Shown here in pieces: positions 9,181 through 20,149 of a stretch of DNA of 64,000 bases. The notes under the pieces are model-generated. The model made no database searches. It was given only the letters and a program-made list of their open reading frames with translations, and had not been told where the DNA came from. Positions within the stretch are counted from its first letter, which is position 1. The number at the start of each line of letters is the position of its first letter. The DNA comes from Zoroaster sp. YZ-2022. Lineage: Eukaryota; Echinodermata; Asteroidea; Forcipulatida; Zoroasteridae. The DNA is taken from contig CM055827.1 of NCBI GenBank assembly GCA_029582265.1, forward strand, positions 1,322,574 to 1,386,573, written 5' to 3'. The translations under genes and the position numbers were made by a program.

Positions 9181-10866
9181 GGTCAGTTTCTAGTGGTCAG
9201 ACCCTTTTGGCCGGGCACTGTTAGGTATTATACAGATATAACATGGTTTGAGGGTGGACAGTCGATATTAGCTCCCCGAGGTATTGGAAGTTGAGAAACT
9301 AGTTCCCGAGGCGAAGCCGAGGGAACTAGTTTCTCAACTTCCAATACCGAGGGGAGCTAATATCGACTGTCCACCCGAAATAAACCATGTTATATCTGTT
9401 TTACTATACCTCATACATATTCAGTTGCCATTACAATAAGAAGCAAGGGGAAAGGTTGCAATATAACCACTGTGAAATAAAACGCGAATTTACATTTACG
9501 TGTGCCGCCATCTTTTCATGTGTATGTACGTAGCTAGCTAGCTAGCTAGCTAAGGCGATGTTCGCGCGTGCGTACTACTGTTCCCCGCTGGCATGTTCCC
9601 GGATGCAGGGAACAGATCGTTGGGACTATTTCCCCGCCGGGACTGTTCCCCGATGCGACAGTCGACTACGCACTACTGCGCATGCGTATTTACCCTGTGC
9701 GTGAATACGCGAGGTAAACAGCAAAAATAGCATCTGGCACGTGACGGTGAATGGACCAGTGAGAATTCGGCTCTCGATCATGAATATGTATGAGGTATAG
9801 TAACAATGTATAGAGGATGACCCAAGGATGACCTCAAAGGTCACCTTGACCCGGCCATTGGGGTCCTTATATTTTTAATTAATTTTTTAATATTTTTATT
9901 GTCATACAGTGTACATGCCGTTAAAAACGCCCCAAATCAAATGTAATGGTCAGTTTCTAGTGGTCAGACCATTTTGGCCGGGCACTGTTAGGTATCAATG
10001 TAAAGAGGATGACCCAAGGATGACCTCAATAGTCATCTTGACCCGGCCATTGGGGTCCTTATATTTTTTATTAATTTTTAAATATTGTTATTGTCATATA
10101 TACAGTGTACATGCTGTACACGCCCCAAATGTAATGGTCAGTTTCTAGTGGTCAGACCATTTTGGCCGGGCACTGTTAGGTATCAATGTAAAGAGGATTA
10201 CCCAAGGGTGACCTCAATAGTCACCTTGACCCGGCCAATGGGGTCCTTATATTTTTTATTAATTTTAAAATATTTACTATGTACAGGGTACATACTGTTA
10301 AAAACGCCCCAAATGTAATGGTCAGTTTCTAGTGGTCAGACCCTTTTGGCCGGGCACTGTTAGGTATCAATGTATAGAGGATGACCCAAGGATGACCTCA
10401 AAGGTCACATTGACCCGGCCATTGGGGTCCTTATATTTTTTATTAATTTTTAATATTTTTATTGTCATATATACAGTGTACATGCTGTACACGCCCCAAA
10501 TGTAATGGTCAGTTTCTAGTGGTCAGACCCTTTTGGCCGGGCACTGTTTGGTATCAATGTAAAGAGGATGACCCGAGGATTACCTCAATGGTCACCTTGA
10601 CCCGGCCATTGGGGTCCTTATATTTGTTATTAATGTTTTAATATTATTATTGTCATATATACAGTGTACATGCTGTTAAAACGCCCCAAATGTAATGGTC
10701 AGTTTCTAGTGGTCAGACCGTTTTGGCCAGGCACTGTTAGGTATCAATGTAAAGAGGATGACCCAAGTATGACCTCAATGGTCACCTTGACCTGGCCAAT
10801 GAGGTCCTTATATTTTTTATTAATTTTGAAATATTTTCTATATTTTATTGTTATACAGTGTGTTTA
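9181..10866 (+). repeat. ~187 bp tandem satellite, six units
   Basis: Units begin with GGTCAGTTTCTAGTGGTCAG at about 9181, 9948, 10136, 10320, 10507 and 10697. Each has TTTTGGCCGGGCACTGTTAG, AGAGGATGACCCAAGG and CTTGACCCGGCCA blocks and an AT-rich tail. The first unit is split by the insertion at 9229-9803. Confidence 0.9.
9229..9803. mobile_element. Foldback-type insertion splitting satellite unit 1
   Basis: The satellite unit is interrupted after TTAGGTAT and resumes at CAATGTATAGAGG. The insert starts with a long imperfect palindrome (9231-9405, centre near 9313, core AGTTCCC...GGGAACT) containing ACAGATATAACATGG and GGTGGACAGTCGATATTAG on both arms. Its right end repeats ATATGTATGAGGTATAG inverted relative to about 9400-9418. 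No transposase is present; a non-autonomous element is inferred. Confidence 0.65.
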
Positions 10867-11133
10867 AAAAAGGTAATCCAACTTTAAAGGGTTAATATGG
10901 CCAGACTATATGTTTACCAACAAAAGCATGGTATCATCTTAAAGCAGAAGCTATGTGCTTTCCAATGATACCTTGGGTTACATTCCAGGGTCAAGCATCA
11001 TTGAGCACCACTGTCTTGAAATTGTGGTGCACAATTGCAGTTGGTTCACTTTCCTGCTGAACAAAATCGACACAGATTTATGTTCAATCATTAGATTGAG
11101 TGAAATATCAATGGTCAGGCCTATCTTCAAATG
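10867..11133. other. Unassigned segment before the transposase scrap
   Basis: AT-rich sequence with no gene or clear repeat recognised. It may be the upstream part of the same decayed transposon as 11134-11236. Confidence 0.3.
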
Positions 11134-11236
11134 ATCAACGAGGAGGTTGTGCCACAGATGGAGATCCACTTCCAGCGACAGCAAAATGGAATGTTCCGTT
11201 ATGTGTGGTGGGCTCAAGATGGTGCACCAGCCCAGG
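11134..11236 (+). pseudogene. IS630/Tc1-mariner-like transposase fragment
   Basis: About 34 codons read INEEVVPQMEIHFQ, then FRYVWWAQDGAPA. The W-W-x-Q-D-G-A-P-A block is characteristic of the second catalytic aspartate region of IS630/Tc1-mariner DDE transposases. The usual His after APA and everything downstream is lost, and no terminal repeats were identified. It is a relic. Confidence 0.6.
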
Positions 11237-12429
11237 GCGAGTTTGTAAGGGCGAGATTGTAAGGGGCGAGTTTGCCAGGAGGCGAGTTGACTGGCATGCG
11301 GTCATATTATCGTTACTGTTGCATAAATGAACCAGTAATTTTTAGTTATTTTGTTCATCTTTAAACTAGAACACCGACTCCATGTCCTGATGAAAATGTG
11401 CTCTGATCATGACGATGTTGTCCCTTAAATTCACAAACTATATAATCTTTAATCAAACGTTTCCCTTAATACGAATAAGAATACGTCATATCACCCTGCA
11501 TCGTAGTTCCAACCGCACCCTTAGACCAGACGATATCCACCAGGGTATCATACAAAAGACAATTAATTCCCATCTATATAACCAACCTCATTTTACACTT
11601 GACAGTTGAAGTACTTTGTTGCAATATAGTAATATGGATTATACAGTTGGAATCTCAGAAGGTATGCAATTAGTATCTCACATCAAGTACAAATTAGTAT
11701 GGTATTTGTATTAAATCATATTTTTCACATAAGGCCACATAAAAAAAAAAATTGTTGATCGTCCCCGCCCGACCCTACGAAACCCCCCGACCCCCTTTTT
11801 TTTAAATTAAAAAAAAAAAAAAATCATAGAACGGCATTTTCAACGATCTTTTCAGTCAAATTTGGCTCCATTCTGCGCCGCGCACACAGTTTGTATTATG
11901 CCGAAGCGTCAAACCCCGATCCCACAGGTTTCGATCTCACGGCGCGGATTTTTTTTTTCGTATTACACATTCGCTATGGGGCCAAGCTGCAAAGCGTGGT
12001 ACGAAAAAAAAATGCCGGCGGTGGTTGGTCCCCTGTCGTCGTGTGCACTGATTCGAGTATATTCACTCGTTTATGCGAGGCAGGGAACCAGACTAGCACA
12101 GAGAACTTCATGGGTGCACCCCACTAAATAAACTGCCATAGTAAACAGTGCTAAATACAAAATATTCAAAAATCATTAAAAAATACTTAGAAGTCCCACA
12201 GTTTTTAAAACCAAAAGAAAAAATATTGATCGATATATAACCTTTTATATTCTTCTCTATTTACTTTCTAAAGTCCAGGTTTCCAGGGAGTTATTCTCAT
12301 CCCAATGAAAACCACCCTCTACAGTAGTGAAAACGTCCACACTGAAAAGCAGCCATTTTGGAAAAAGGCCTTACGCTTGAAATCAAATTAGGACCACTTT
12401 TTCAGGGCCTAGTGTGTCCAAAATACTCA
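11237..12429. other. Unassigned, AT-rich, homopolymer-rich segment
   Basis: No gene recognised. 11740-11830 has A-runs and C-runs. 11870-12060 has a C/G-richer patch (GCGCCGCGC, GGCGCGGA) with overlapping short ORFs in two frames and no recognisable domain. Confidence 0.4.
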
Positions 12430-12929
12430 NNNNNNNNNNNNNNNNNNNNNNNNNNNNNNNNNNNNNNNNNNNNNNNNNNNNNNNNNNNNNNNNNNNNNNN
12501 NNNNNNNNNNNNNNNNNNNNNNNNNNNNNNNNNNNNNNNNNNNNNNNNNNNNNNNNNNNNNNNNNNNNNNNNNNNNNNNNNNNNNNNNNNNNNNNNNNNN
12601 NNNNNNNNNNNNNNNNNNNNNNNNNNNNNNNNNNNNNNNNNNNNNNNNNNNNNNNNNNNNNNNNNNNNNNNNNNNNNNNNNNNNNNNNNNNNNNNNNNNN
12701 NNNNNNNNNNNNNNNNNNNNNNNNNNNNNNNNNNNNNNNNNNNNNNNNNNNNNNNNNNNNNNNNNNNNNNNNNNNNNNNNNNNNNNNNNNNNNNNNNNNN
12801 NNNNNNNNNNNNNNNNNNNNNNNNNNNNNNNNNNNNNNNNNNNNNNNNNNNNNNNNNNNNNNNNNNNNNNNNNNNNNNNNNNNNNNNNNNNNNNNNNNNN
12901 NNNNNNNNNNNNNNNNNNNNNNNNNNNNN
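12430..12929. other. Assembly gap, 500 N
   Basis: Exactly 500 N, typical of a fixed-size scaffold gap. Apparent ORFs across it are artefacts. Confidence 0.99.
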
Positions 12930-13871
12930 GTGACTGGCTCTGGCAAAACCGTAAACTTGGACCCAATTTTCTAAAAGTGAGATTTTGGTATAGTTTGATT
13001 CTCTAGATTTTCCTTTTCATTTGATACCAGATTTGTATAAATAACGGATTTTTTAAACATCGAATAAACGAAAGAGTATACCGGTATACTCTTTCAAAAA
13101 TAGATTTGGAAATTATTTAACTTTTCTTATAAAACAACATTTCATACAAAATTGTTTTCCTTTTTCTATTTTAATTTATACCATAAAATTAAATCAAATA
13201 AGTACAAATCTCACTTTCAACTAAGTTCAAACAGTATTTAAATTAAATGTTTGAATACACAAATTTTTGCTTGTTTCTTTGTCTTAATGTATTGATTTGA
13301 TACGATGTTTCGGCAAATCATAAGTAAATAAAACTACAAACAGTCTGAAATAAATATTTATGGAATGTGAAAACAAACACTGTCCTAAGCCGCATGACGA
13401 CAGTTTTGCATTTTCTTTTTGTGCTTGTTTTAAATGACATTGTTCATGTTGGCAAAACTACTGTTACCAGTAAGCTCTCCTTAAATTAAGTTAAATACAT
13501 TAAGCGGAATTATTTTCTTGAGATAGATTAAAACATCATAAATATTTCACATGTTAAGTGGAAAGTCGTTAATTTCATGTGTCAATTCATGTGTAAATAT
13601 GAAAACACAAGAGAAAGGTCCATCACTCCTACTTCTCAAAAAAGTATCAAGAATTACCAATCGACGGCGAAATTTATGTATATTTCCAATGGTAATATTT
13701 ATAAATTCTACTATAAATGGGGCATTTGTTCTGTACTGTGTATAAAATAATTATCAATATTTAATTATGGATTTTATTTACTGGTCATTTTGGTTATTTT
13801 GGAATTTCAAATCTATTATACTTTATAATTAACTTAAATCAAATAAGTACAAATCTCACTTTCTTAATCAA

Positions 13872-13872
<1 letters not shown>

Positions 13873-13962
<90 letters not shown>

Positions 13963-13968
13963 TATATG
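13873..13968. repeat. (TA)n microsatellite
   Basis: About 95 bp of TA dinucleotides. The Tyr/Ile-repeat reading frame crossing it is not a gene. Confidence 0.97.
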
Positions 13969-14027
13969 GGAAAAATCACATAACAAACAAATAGTATTTA
14001 AATTAAATCTTTGAATATACAAGTTGT

Positions 14028-14351
14028 GGGGTGCCATGGTCGAGCGGTTTAGTGCATCGGATTTGTGTTCTGATGGCTGACTCGTCAGAGTGTGTGGGTT
14101 CAGAAGCCTTGCCGCATGACCATGGTGCTTGTGTCCTGAGCAAGACACTTTACCGTAATTGCTGCGAGGGCCGAATGGAACCCAGCCACTGGGGATGTAC
14201 AAGCCAGTGCATGCTTAGTGCCGGTCCCAAGCCAAGATAAATGGGAGGGTTGCGTCAGGCCGGGCATCCGGCGTAAAACCTATGCCAAATCAAATGCGGA
14301 TCATGATCAGCTGTGGCGACCTAACGGGAGCAGCCGAAAGAGGACAAACAA
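14028..14351 (+). mobile_element. tRNA-headed SINE, ~324 bp, 19 bp target duplication
   Basis: The head GTGCCATGGTCGAGCGGTTTA is tRNA-like. A core contains TGTGTCCTGAGCAAGACACT. The tail has GGCATCCGGCGTAAAACC, GATCATGATCAGCTGTGGCG and GGGAGCAGCCGAAAG, a tail type I recognise from dispersed animal SINE/LINE sequences. It is bounded by identical CTTTGAATATACAAGTTGT at 14009-14027 and 14352-14370, so the insertion is recent relative to the repeat it interrupts. Confidence 0.9.
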
Positions 14352-14640
14352 CTTTGAATATACAAGTTGTTGTTTTGTTTCTTTTGTTAGTCTGCTTGTA
14401 TCAATGTTTAGGCAAATTTTAAGTAAACAAATTATTTATAAAAGTGTAAATAGACACTGGACCTATAAGCCGTGTGATAAAAAATATTACTTTTTCCGTT
14501 TTAAATTAAATGTTTGAATATACAAGTTGTTAGTCTGATTGTATTGATTTGCTATGATGTTTGGACAAATTATAAGTACATAATTGTTTTTCTTTTTGGC
14601 TTGTTTCAAATGACATTAAAACCACGACACGCTATTAGTA

Positions 14641-17600
14641 ATCTCGACTCAACATAAACGATCACAATTTTACATGAAACTTACTTGGTGTAAAGTTAAT
14701 AATGGTATAAAATATATCTATCAATTTTTCTGTCTGAGGTGGTACTATTTTAGTAAAATTACAAATTCCCAACAATTCAACGTTAGAACAAAGAGAAATA
14801 TGAATGCATTTAAATTATTTTCTGATCGTAAAAGCTGAAACTTACATATAATGGCTGTTAAATGTAAGTCTTGATTCAAGGAACGCAAGGGAATAAATGG
14901 ATATTTTAGAAGTAGCTTTGCCAACATTTCTAATAGTCTATAATACATTTACAGCCATAAAACACTATTCAAAAAACTAAAAATTATCACAGTCTTACAC
15001 AAAAGTTAGTCAGACCCAGGGCCCAGGGCCGTAGCGAATGCATAATCTTGTGCGGGGTGGTGGTGGTGTATGAAATTTGTTGACTACATTCAGCAGCGAT
15101 CACTTTCAAAATCGCTGGACGAGGGAAGGGGCAGTCATGAACTTTCTTTAGTGGGGATAGGCTTAAAATATATATTGATGGTGTTACGTGTCTCAGACTG
15201 AAATAAAACAATGTTGTTATAAAAATCATTAGTTGAGGTTTGTCAGTCCTTAATTTAATATTACCTAAACTAACAAATATATAAATATATATAAATACAT
15301 ATACCGGTATATGTATATATTATTATATATATATATATTATACAATATTAATTTTTTCTTTGATAATTGCATACCTAATCATCTCGGGAACAAAACTACA
15401 AGTCTGCTTTAAGGGCTTGATTTGGTGATTTATTTGCCGACTGAGGCTTGATTTTGCCGACTGAAAATCGATATGGGGGTGGAGTGTCATACCCAAACAC
15501 CCTTGTCTTAGAACCTGGTAAGGCCTATAAAGTTGATTAAGGTAACAAACATACATAGGTGCTATCGTTTTAGTTCAATTTAGAAATAATTTCCAGTATT
15601 ATCTGAAAACAGAAATTCATCTTTGGAACTGAATACGAACAATCGAATGCACTTTCACTATTTTCGAGACAATGATATAAGCTGACACTTCATAGGTTTG
15701 AACTAATTTTATATCGTATTTAAAAAAATAAAGTATGGATGCAGCTACAGACATTTTACAACAAGTCTGTTCTGGCTGTAAGGCAAAACACAATGTACAA
15801 TGTAAGTAAGAAACTTAAGAAAAATGTGCAAGAGAGAAAAACAAAACACGAAAAACAAACAACAAAATTAAAATGAACACCTACCTTAGAAACAATATCA
15901 GCCGGCGTCCATATAAGCAAATTCAAGTTTGATGATGTTTCCGTGATCCGTGAGTATGTCTAGCGAAGGAGGTGTAAAACTCTTTCATCCAACAAATATA
16001 ACAATGTTGTCGAAATCGACAGTTGTTAAAATCGAAAGAGTTCCAACAGTAGCTGCAATCGACAGATTCTCCGAAAAGTATTTTATGGAGTCGGTCCTCG
16101 ACGCTACTCGCTAGCGAGTTCTCAAATGGCATATGCTGTACTGAGCTAGGTGGGCGATGCACGGCGATCGATCATACTACTGACTTCAGTTGCTACATCT
16201 AGTGATGAACCATCGGTTCAGCATACGGATATTAACGACAACGATGTTCATTCCGTATTAAAGATGCATAGAGCCATTCATTTATGTTATGAATTCAAGA
16301 TGCATATTTCGTTCGTATCCTTAGCTTACTGTCACTTTTGGTTTAAATCTGCCCTGGAACATATGGTGTTAAAATAACACCTAATTTATGTCATGGTGTT
16401 GATAATGAACTAGTTGCCTAGTAATGAACACCATGGTGTAGTTTTCACACTCCAGTAAAAGAAACGTAAATATAAACATAATTATATTGAAGCTGGCAAG
16501 TCTTTTAAAAGGCTTGTGCGTGCGTCGCGTTTTGACAACGAGCGTTTTAAAAGGCTTGAATGTCATTACCTGACAACAGGTCGCACAATTGACCAATACG
16601 AATCATAACCTTTATTTTGATACCTTACTCTCTCTTCAATAGTCCAAATCTAAACAAATTATTAATACATTCCACACTTGACCTTGCTTGTTTACAGTAT
16701 CAAATTACAATAAGGAAAACAATTAATTCCGGAGAGAAGAGTTTTAATTTGTACTTTTAACGATGGCCTATTGAACAGTATCTGAAGGTGACATGCATGG
16801 TTACCATTTGTAAATAAATTTTAATTATTTGTTTATCAATTGCTTTAAAAAAGTATTTTCACACAATAACCAACCAGGGCATAGGCATATAGGTAAAGAG
16901 TGATTAGTTTATGACGATGCGAGATAAATCATTTCAGGTCCAATAATGACATCTAAGGATTGTATAACAAGGTGTCTGTGAATTATTTGTGAAATACTTC
17001 CCTGTTCTGCAAGGTAAACAGAAAGAAAAAAAAATACTAATATCGCAGTGTAGCACGAAATCTAGCACGATTTTATACTTTAAGCGCTTTACATTAACCT
17101 CTAAGGCGCTTTAAATTATTACCTTTTAAACTGCTTTTAAACTGCACCTATTAAAACAAAATTGCAAGGTAAAAGCAAAACTCATGGAATATTCATCTCT
17201 TAAAATGTAGGCAATTACTCCGCGTGGCATATTACGCTGTTCCTAGAAATGAAAAGAATTAATGAATCATTTCAGAAAAACGTTGCCAGTGAAGCATGGA
17301 TAAAGAGATATAAGAGAAGAATGCATCGGTAATTTATATTGTTGAATATTGTAATATATACTTAACCCTATCCATACTGCGGCGCCAAATGGTACATATT
17401 GTGGTCATTGTTCCAGACCAGGGATACAAATGGCACCTTTGCAAACGTATTGTTTTACGACCGGCGGAGCTTATTGGTCCCCAGCCAAAATGCTTAGGCG
17501 AATTTCATGACGAGCAGACTAGCAGAAACGTTGAGAAAAAACCAACCGGCTTTTCTCAGAGCCATCACTTTTTCAAAAGGGATCATTACATGGTGTCACC

Positions 17601-17992
17601 TGAAAGAACTCAAAAACCATCTCCACCATGCAAAGCCTCAAATCCTACCCAAGTAGATCCTTGTCATTTGATTGGAGGATTGTAGGTCACGCGGCATTCA
17701 TTAATCAAACCATTACATGGCCTACGTCATAAACTGTGCATTTTGGTTCCGTCCCATTTGATCTACTGCACGCTAGATCACGTCATGCGTTATATACACA
17801 GCAGTACAAAATGCCCTCTTTTGACAAGACACAACCATTCGAGCAAACCGTGCCAAGTAAGCCGAAAATAAAGTAGTGGATGCCAGAATACAATCTTGTA
17901 TATTTTGTTTATTCTTATAGTTTAATCCTCTAATCAGATCCTGGATTCGCCACTGCCCTGGGTGGAATCATCCTCCTTGCCTAAAAAGCTAC
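14641..17992. other. Unassigned segment downstream of EPHX1-like exon 6
   Basis: AT-rich with no convincing gene. A hAT-like end scrap (CAGGGCCGTAGCG) lies near 15025 and AT-rich palindromic sequence at 15280-15345. Between 17380 and 17880 base composition is more even and there is a 98-codon plus-strand ORF without a recognisable domain. I searched both strands by eye for the missing last exons of the epoxide hydrolase and did not find them. Confidence 0.4.
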
Positions 17993-18188
17993 CAATAGTA
18001 TCTGGCTTCGTGGCCTGAATATGTAAGTAGCCTGTTTCCTGCAGCAAGAAGACTATGCTCTCCCAGCTCGGTAAAAATTTGGCGTACGCCACGTCATCCA
18101 GCATGAGCGACGGGAACAGCTTCCTAGTATAACTTGACTCAGTCGTGGCCGCGTGGGAATGAAGTTGGTTTGCTCGCCACGGATGTGA
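17993..18188 (-). pseudogene. EPHX1: EPHX1-like exon 6, with a 1 nt frameshift
   Basis: Acceptor TTTTTAAG precedes it; donor ATTG/GTAGCT ends it. Its first base completes the split Ser codon left by exon 5, giving FPSHIRG, like the PSHVKG stretch of mammalian EPHX1. In another frame it ends KLFPSLMLDDVAYAKFLPS and ETGYLHIQATKPDTIG, the family's strongly conserved GYxHIQxTKPDTxG block. The length (196) is one short of what the two end phases need. The break maps near GGAAGC, where one extra A would restore the frame. A consensus error or a real mutation both fit. This is the end of the core fold before the acidic-residue and His exons. Confidence 0.82.
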
Positions 18189-18829
18189 CTTAAAAAGTAT
18201 TGATACGAAAACAGGAAAACCACATCATTATACCAGAAACAAGTTTACCATTATTTCCACTGTTCGAAGGCCTACCAATAGGTCAGGCTAGTGGGTAAGG
18301 TGCGGTAATTCTGGGTGTAGTTTTGGGCCAAGACGTCTGTTACAATGTGTTCGACGGCTGCGTCGCGCTATTGACTTTTTATATAGGCGTCTCTATTTCA
18401 AACAATCGTCTTGGGTATTTCAAATCTTGGTGCTTCAGGTATGTATGCGTCAGAATGAAAATCTTGTTCGATACGCGCGTGGATGTGGCTTGTGTTCTCC
18501 TTGAATTGAAATGCGCCCGCAATCTTGAATTATTGTTCACCATTTCCTTATGAATAGAGATGAAGCATTGAGATTGATTCCAATAAAGCATGCTTACTCC
18601 TTGGGACAGTTTCTTCAACATGACATATGTTGCACCTTGCTATATGTCTTAAAGATTTCCTTTTTTGGAAATATCATTTTATTTGATCCTCAGATTTAGG
18701 GAACGTTTGTGCCTTGTGGTTTTACCTTAATTTTGGACTGCCCATGAACGGTCAAACCGCAAGTTACCGCTCTAAAACCTGATGTTGGAAGGTGAAGCGC
18801 CCCGCTGCATTTTGGATGTAACTATTTAC

Positions 18830-18933
18830 CTTGGGAACATGCCGGCCATTTGGTCTACCACCACGGCTCCCCAGTCACCACCCTGCACGTAGTAACTTGT
18901 GAAAGATACGTCCCGTTACCTTGGCAGTCAAAC
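18830..18933 (-). pseudogene. EPHX1: EPHX1-like exon 5, catalytic nucleophile, 26 nt deletion
   Basis: Acceptor CTTAATAG and donor CCAAG/GTAAAT. It opens by completing the Gly codon left by exon 4 and reads LTAKVTGRIFHK, matching FNSVATARIFYK of mammalian EPHX1. It then jumps frame to YYVQGGDWGAVVVDQMAGMFP, which holds the nucleophile Asp of GGDWG. Compared with the family, nine residues between HK and YY are missing but one base remains, so 26 nt are deleted and the frame is broken. The junction lies at a short TTA repeat. Exon 4 with the matching phase is 20 kb away. Confidence 0.85.
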
Positions 18934-19070
18934 CTATTAAGCACAAATGGGATAATCCGTGTTTGTAGGGATGTAAGTGGTCACGGTGACATCTGTCCAA
19001 CCTCCGGCCTATCTCGATTTCATTACAGGAACCACGCGGTTCTTTGATGATAAAACAATCAAACTCACTT

Positions 19071-19330
19071 GACGGTGTGAGAGTGTGAGAGAGTGAGAGA
19101 GTGAGAGAGTGAGAGAGTGAGAGAGTGAGAGAGAGTGAGAGAGTGAGAGAGTGAGAGAGTGAGAGAGTGAGAGAGTGAGAGAGTGAGAGAGAGAGTGAGA
19201 GAGTGAGAGAGTGAGAGAGTGAGAGAGTGAGAGAGTGAGAGAGTGAGAGAGTGAGAGAGTGAGAGAGTGAGAGAGTGAGAGAGTGAGAGAGTGAGAGTGA
19301 GAGAGTGAGAGTGAGAGAGAGTGAGAGTGA

Positions 19331-19406
<76 letters not shown>
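19071..19406. repeat. (GA)n tract with GAGAGAGT variant, 3' boundary of Tx1 copy A
   Basis: The left part is an 8 bp-type GAGAGAGT repeat, changing to pure GA near 19380. Read on the minus strand it is (TC)n, directly joined to the 3' end of the LINE at 19407. Confidence 0.97.
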
Positions 19407-19409
<3 letters not shown>

Positions 19410-19765
19410 TTCAATGAGATTCTTTATTTACAATTCAAAAAACAAAGTCAAATTTTTTAATAAAAGAATAGTAAATTAATACAGAACATTTTGCAATTTG
19501 GAAAACATTAATACAGAAAGACCAAATATTCGGTACATGTAAACATGTAATAGAAACAAAAATATTTTAGTGTACAGATACAATACACATTTTAAATACA
19601 AATGAATAAAGTGAATACTTTAACCAATATAAGTATAAAGCTCCTCAGAAAAAGAGAAATACAAAGAAAGGAGAAAAGAAAGAAGAGGTAAGGGGTTCCA
19701 GTGCGGAGGGTGCGGCAACACGTTTTTTGGCGTGAGCCGAACCCACCGCGGTTCCCCTGAGGTGG

Positions 19766-19818
19766 GGAAGCCACTGGCGTTACTGGTGTGGGCCTTATAT
19801 CCCACTCCAGTGGCTTCC
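19766..19818 (-). ncRNA. 3' UTR hairpin of Tx1 copy A
   Basis: Outer arms GGAAGCCACTGG and CCAGTGGCTTCC pair perfectly, with an inner GTGGG/CCCAC stem. Equivalent hairpins lie at 26363-26415 and 33443-33494. Base changes are compensatory (GGAAG/CTTCC here, GGGAG/CTCCC there), which suggests a conserved RNA structure, perhaps the RT recognition element. Confidence 0.7.
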
Positions 19819-20149
19819 AAGGATAAGAGAAAGGAAAGAAAAGAGAGGTAATCGGAAAGGAGGAGCAAATTTAGTAATTCTAACCGGGTTTAAATCAGCC
19901 ATGTCAGCTTGTCATTAATGATGATGAACAAAGTATTATTTATATTCCATTTTTTAAGAAATTCATCATCATTATTGACAAGCATAAAATAGTTGTATTC
20001 GAAAATAACTTTGTTTTGATACGGTGAGTAAAAATTAAAAGAGGATCAATGAAATTAGAGGTTCGGTAAAGATTGTATATGACATATTTGCAACTGACGA
20101 TAAGGTAGTTTGACAGGCGCACCGCCTCTCTATTGCGGCCCTCTAGCAC

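Larger units (their letters stand above)
13190..14640 (+). repeat. Degenerate AT-rich repeat, three diverged copies
   Basis: The blocks AAATTAAATNTTTGAATA, ATTGATTTGNTANGATGTTT and CAAATNATAAGTA recur near 13232-13445, 13993-14500 (split by a SINE) and 14499-14640. AAGTACAAATCTCACTTTC is also repeated at about 13200 and 13845. Confidence 0.65.

Noticed and set aside
11862..12131. Two overlapping 78-89 codon plus-strand ORFs
   Set aside because: Both cross A- and T-homopolymers, overlap in different frames and show no domain.
12358..12974. Four long overlapping ORFs of unknown residues
   Set aside because: They are open only because of the N gap.
13864..14202. 112-codon ORF ending in Tyr-Ile repeats
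   Set aside because: Created by the (TA)n run; the rest is antisense to a SINE.
15923..16162. 79-codon minus-strand ORF followed by a donor-like site near 15890
   Set aside because: No recognisable domain, no matching acceptor-side exon; could not be tied to the epoxide hydrolase.
18875..19414. 179-codon Ser/Leu-rich ORF
   Set aside because: Translation of the (TC)n tract; only its last residues (TGRIFHKLL) are real, belonging to epoxide hydrolase exon 5.
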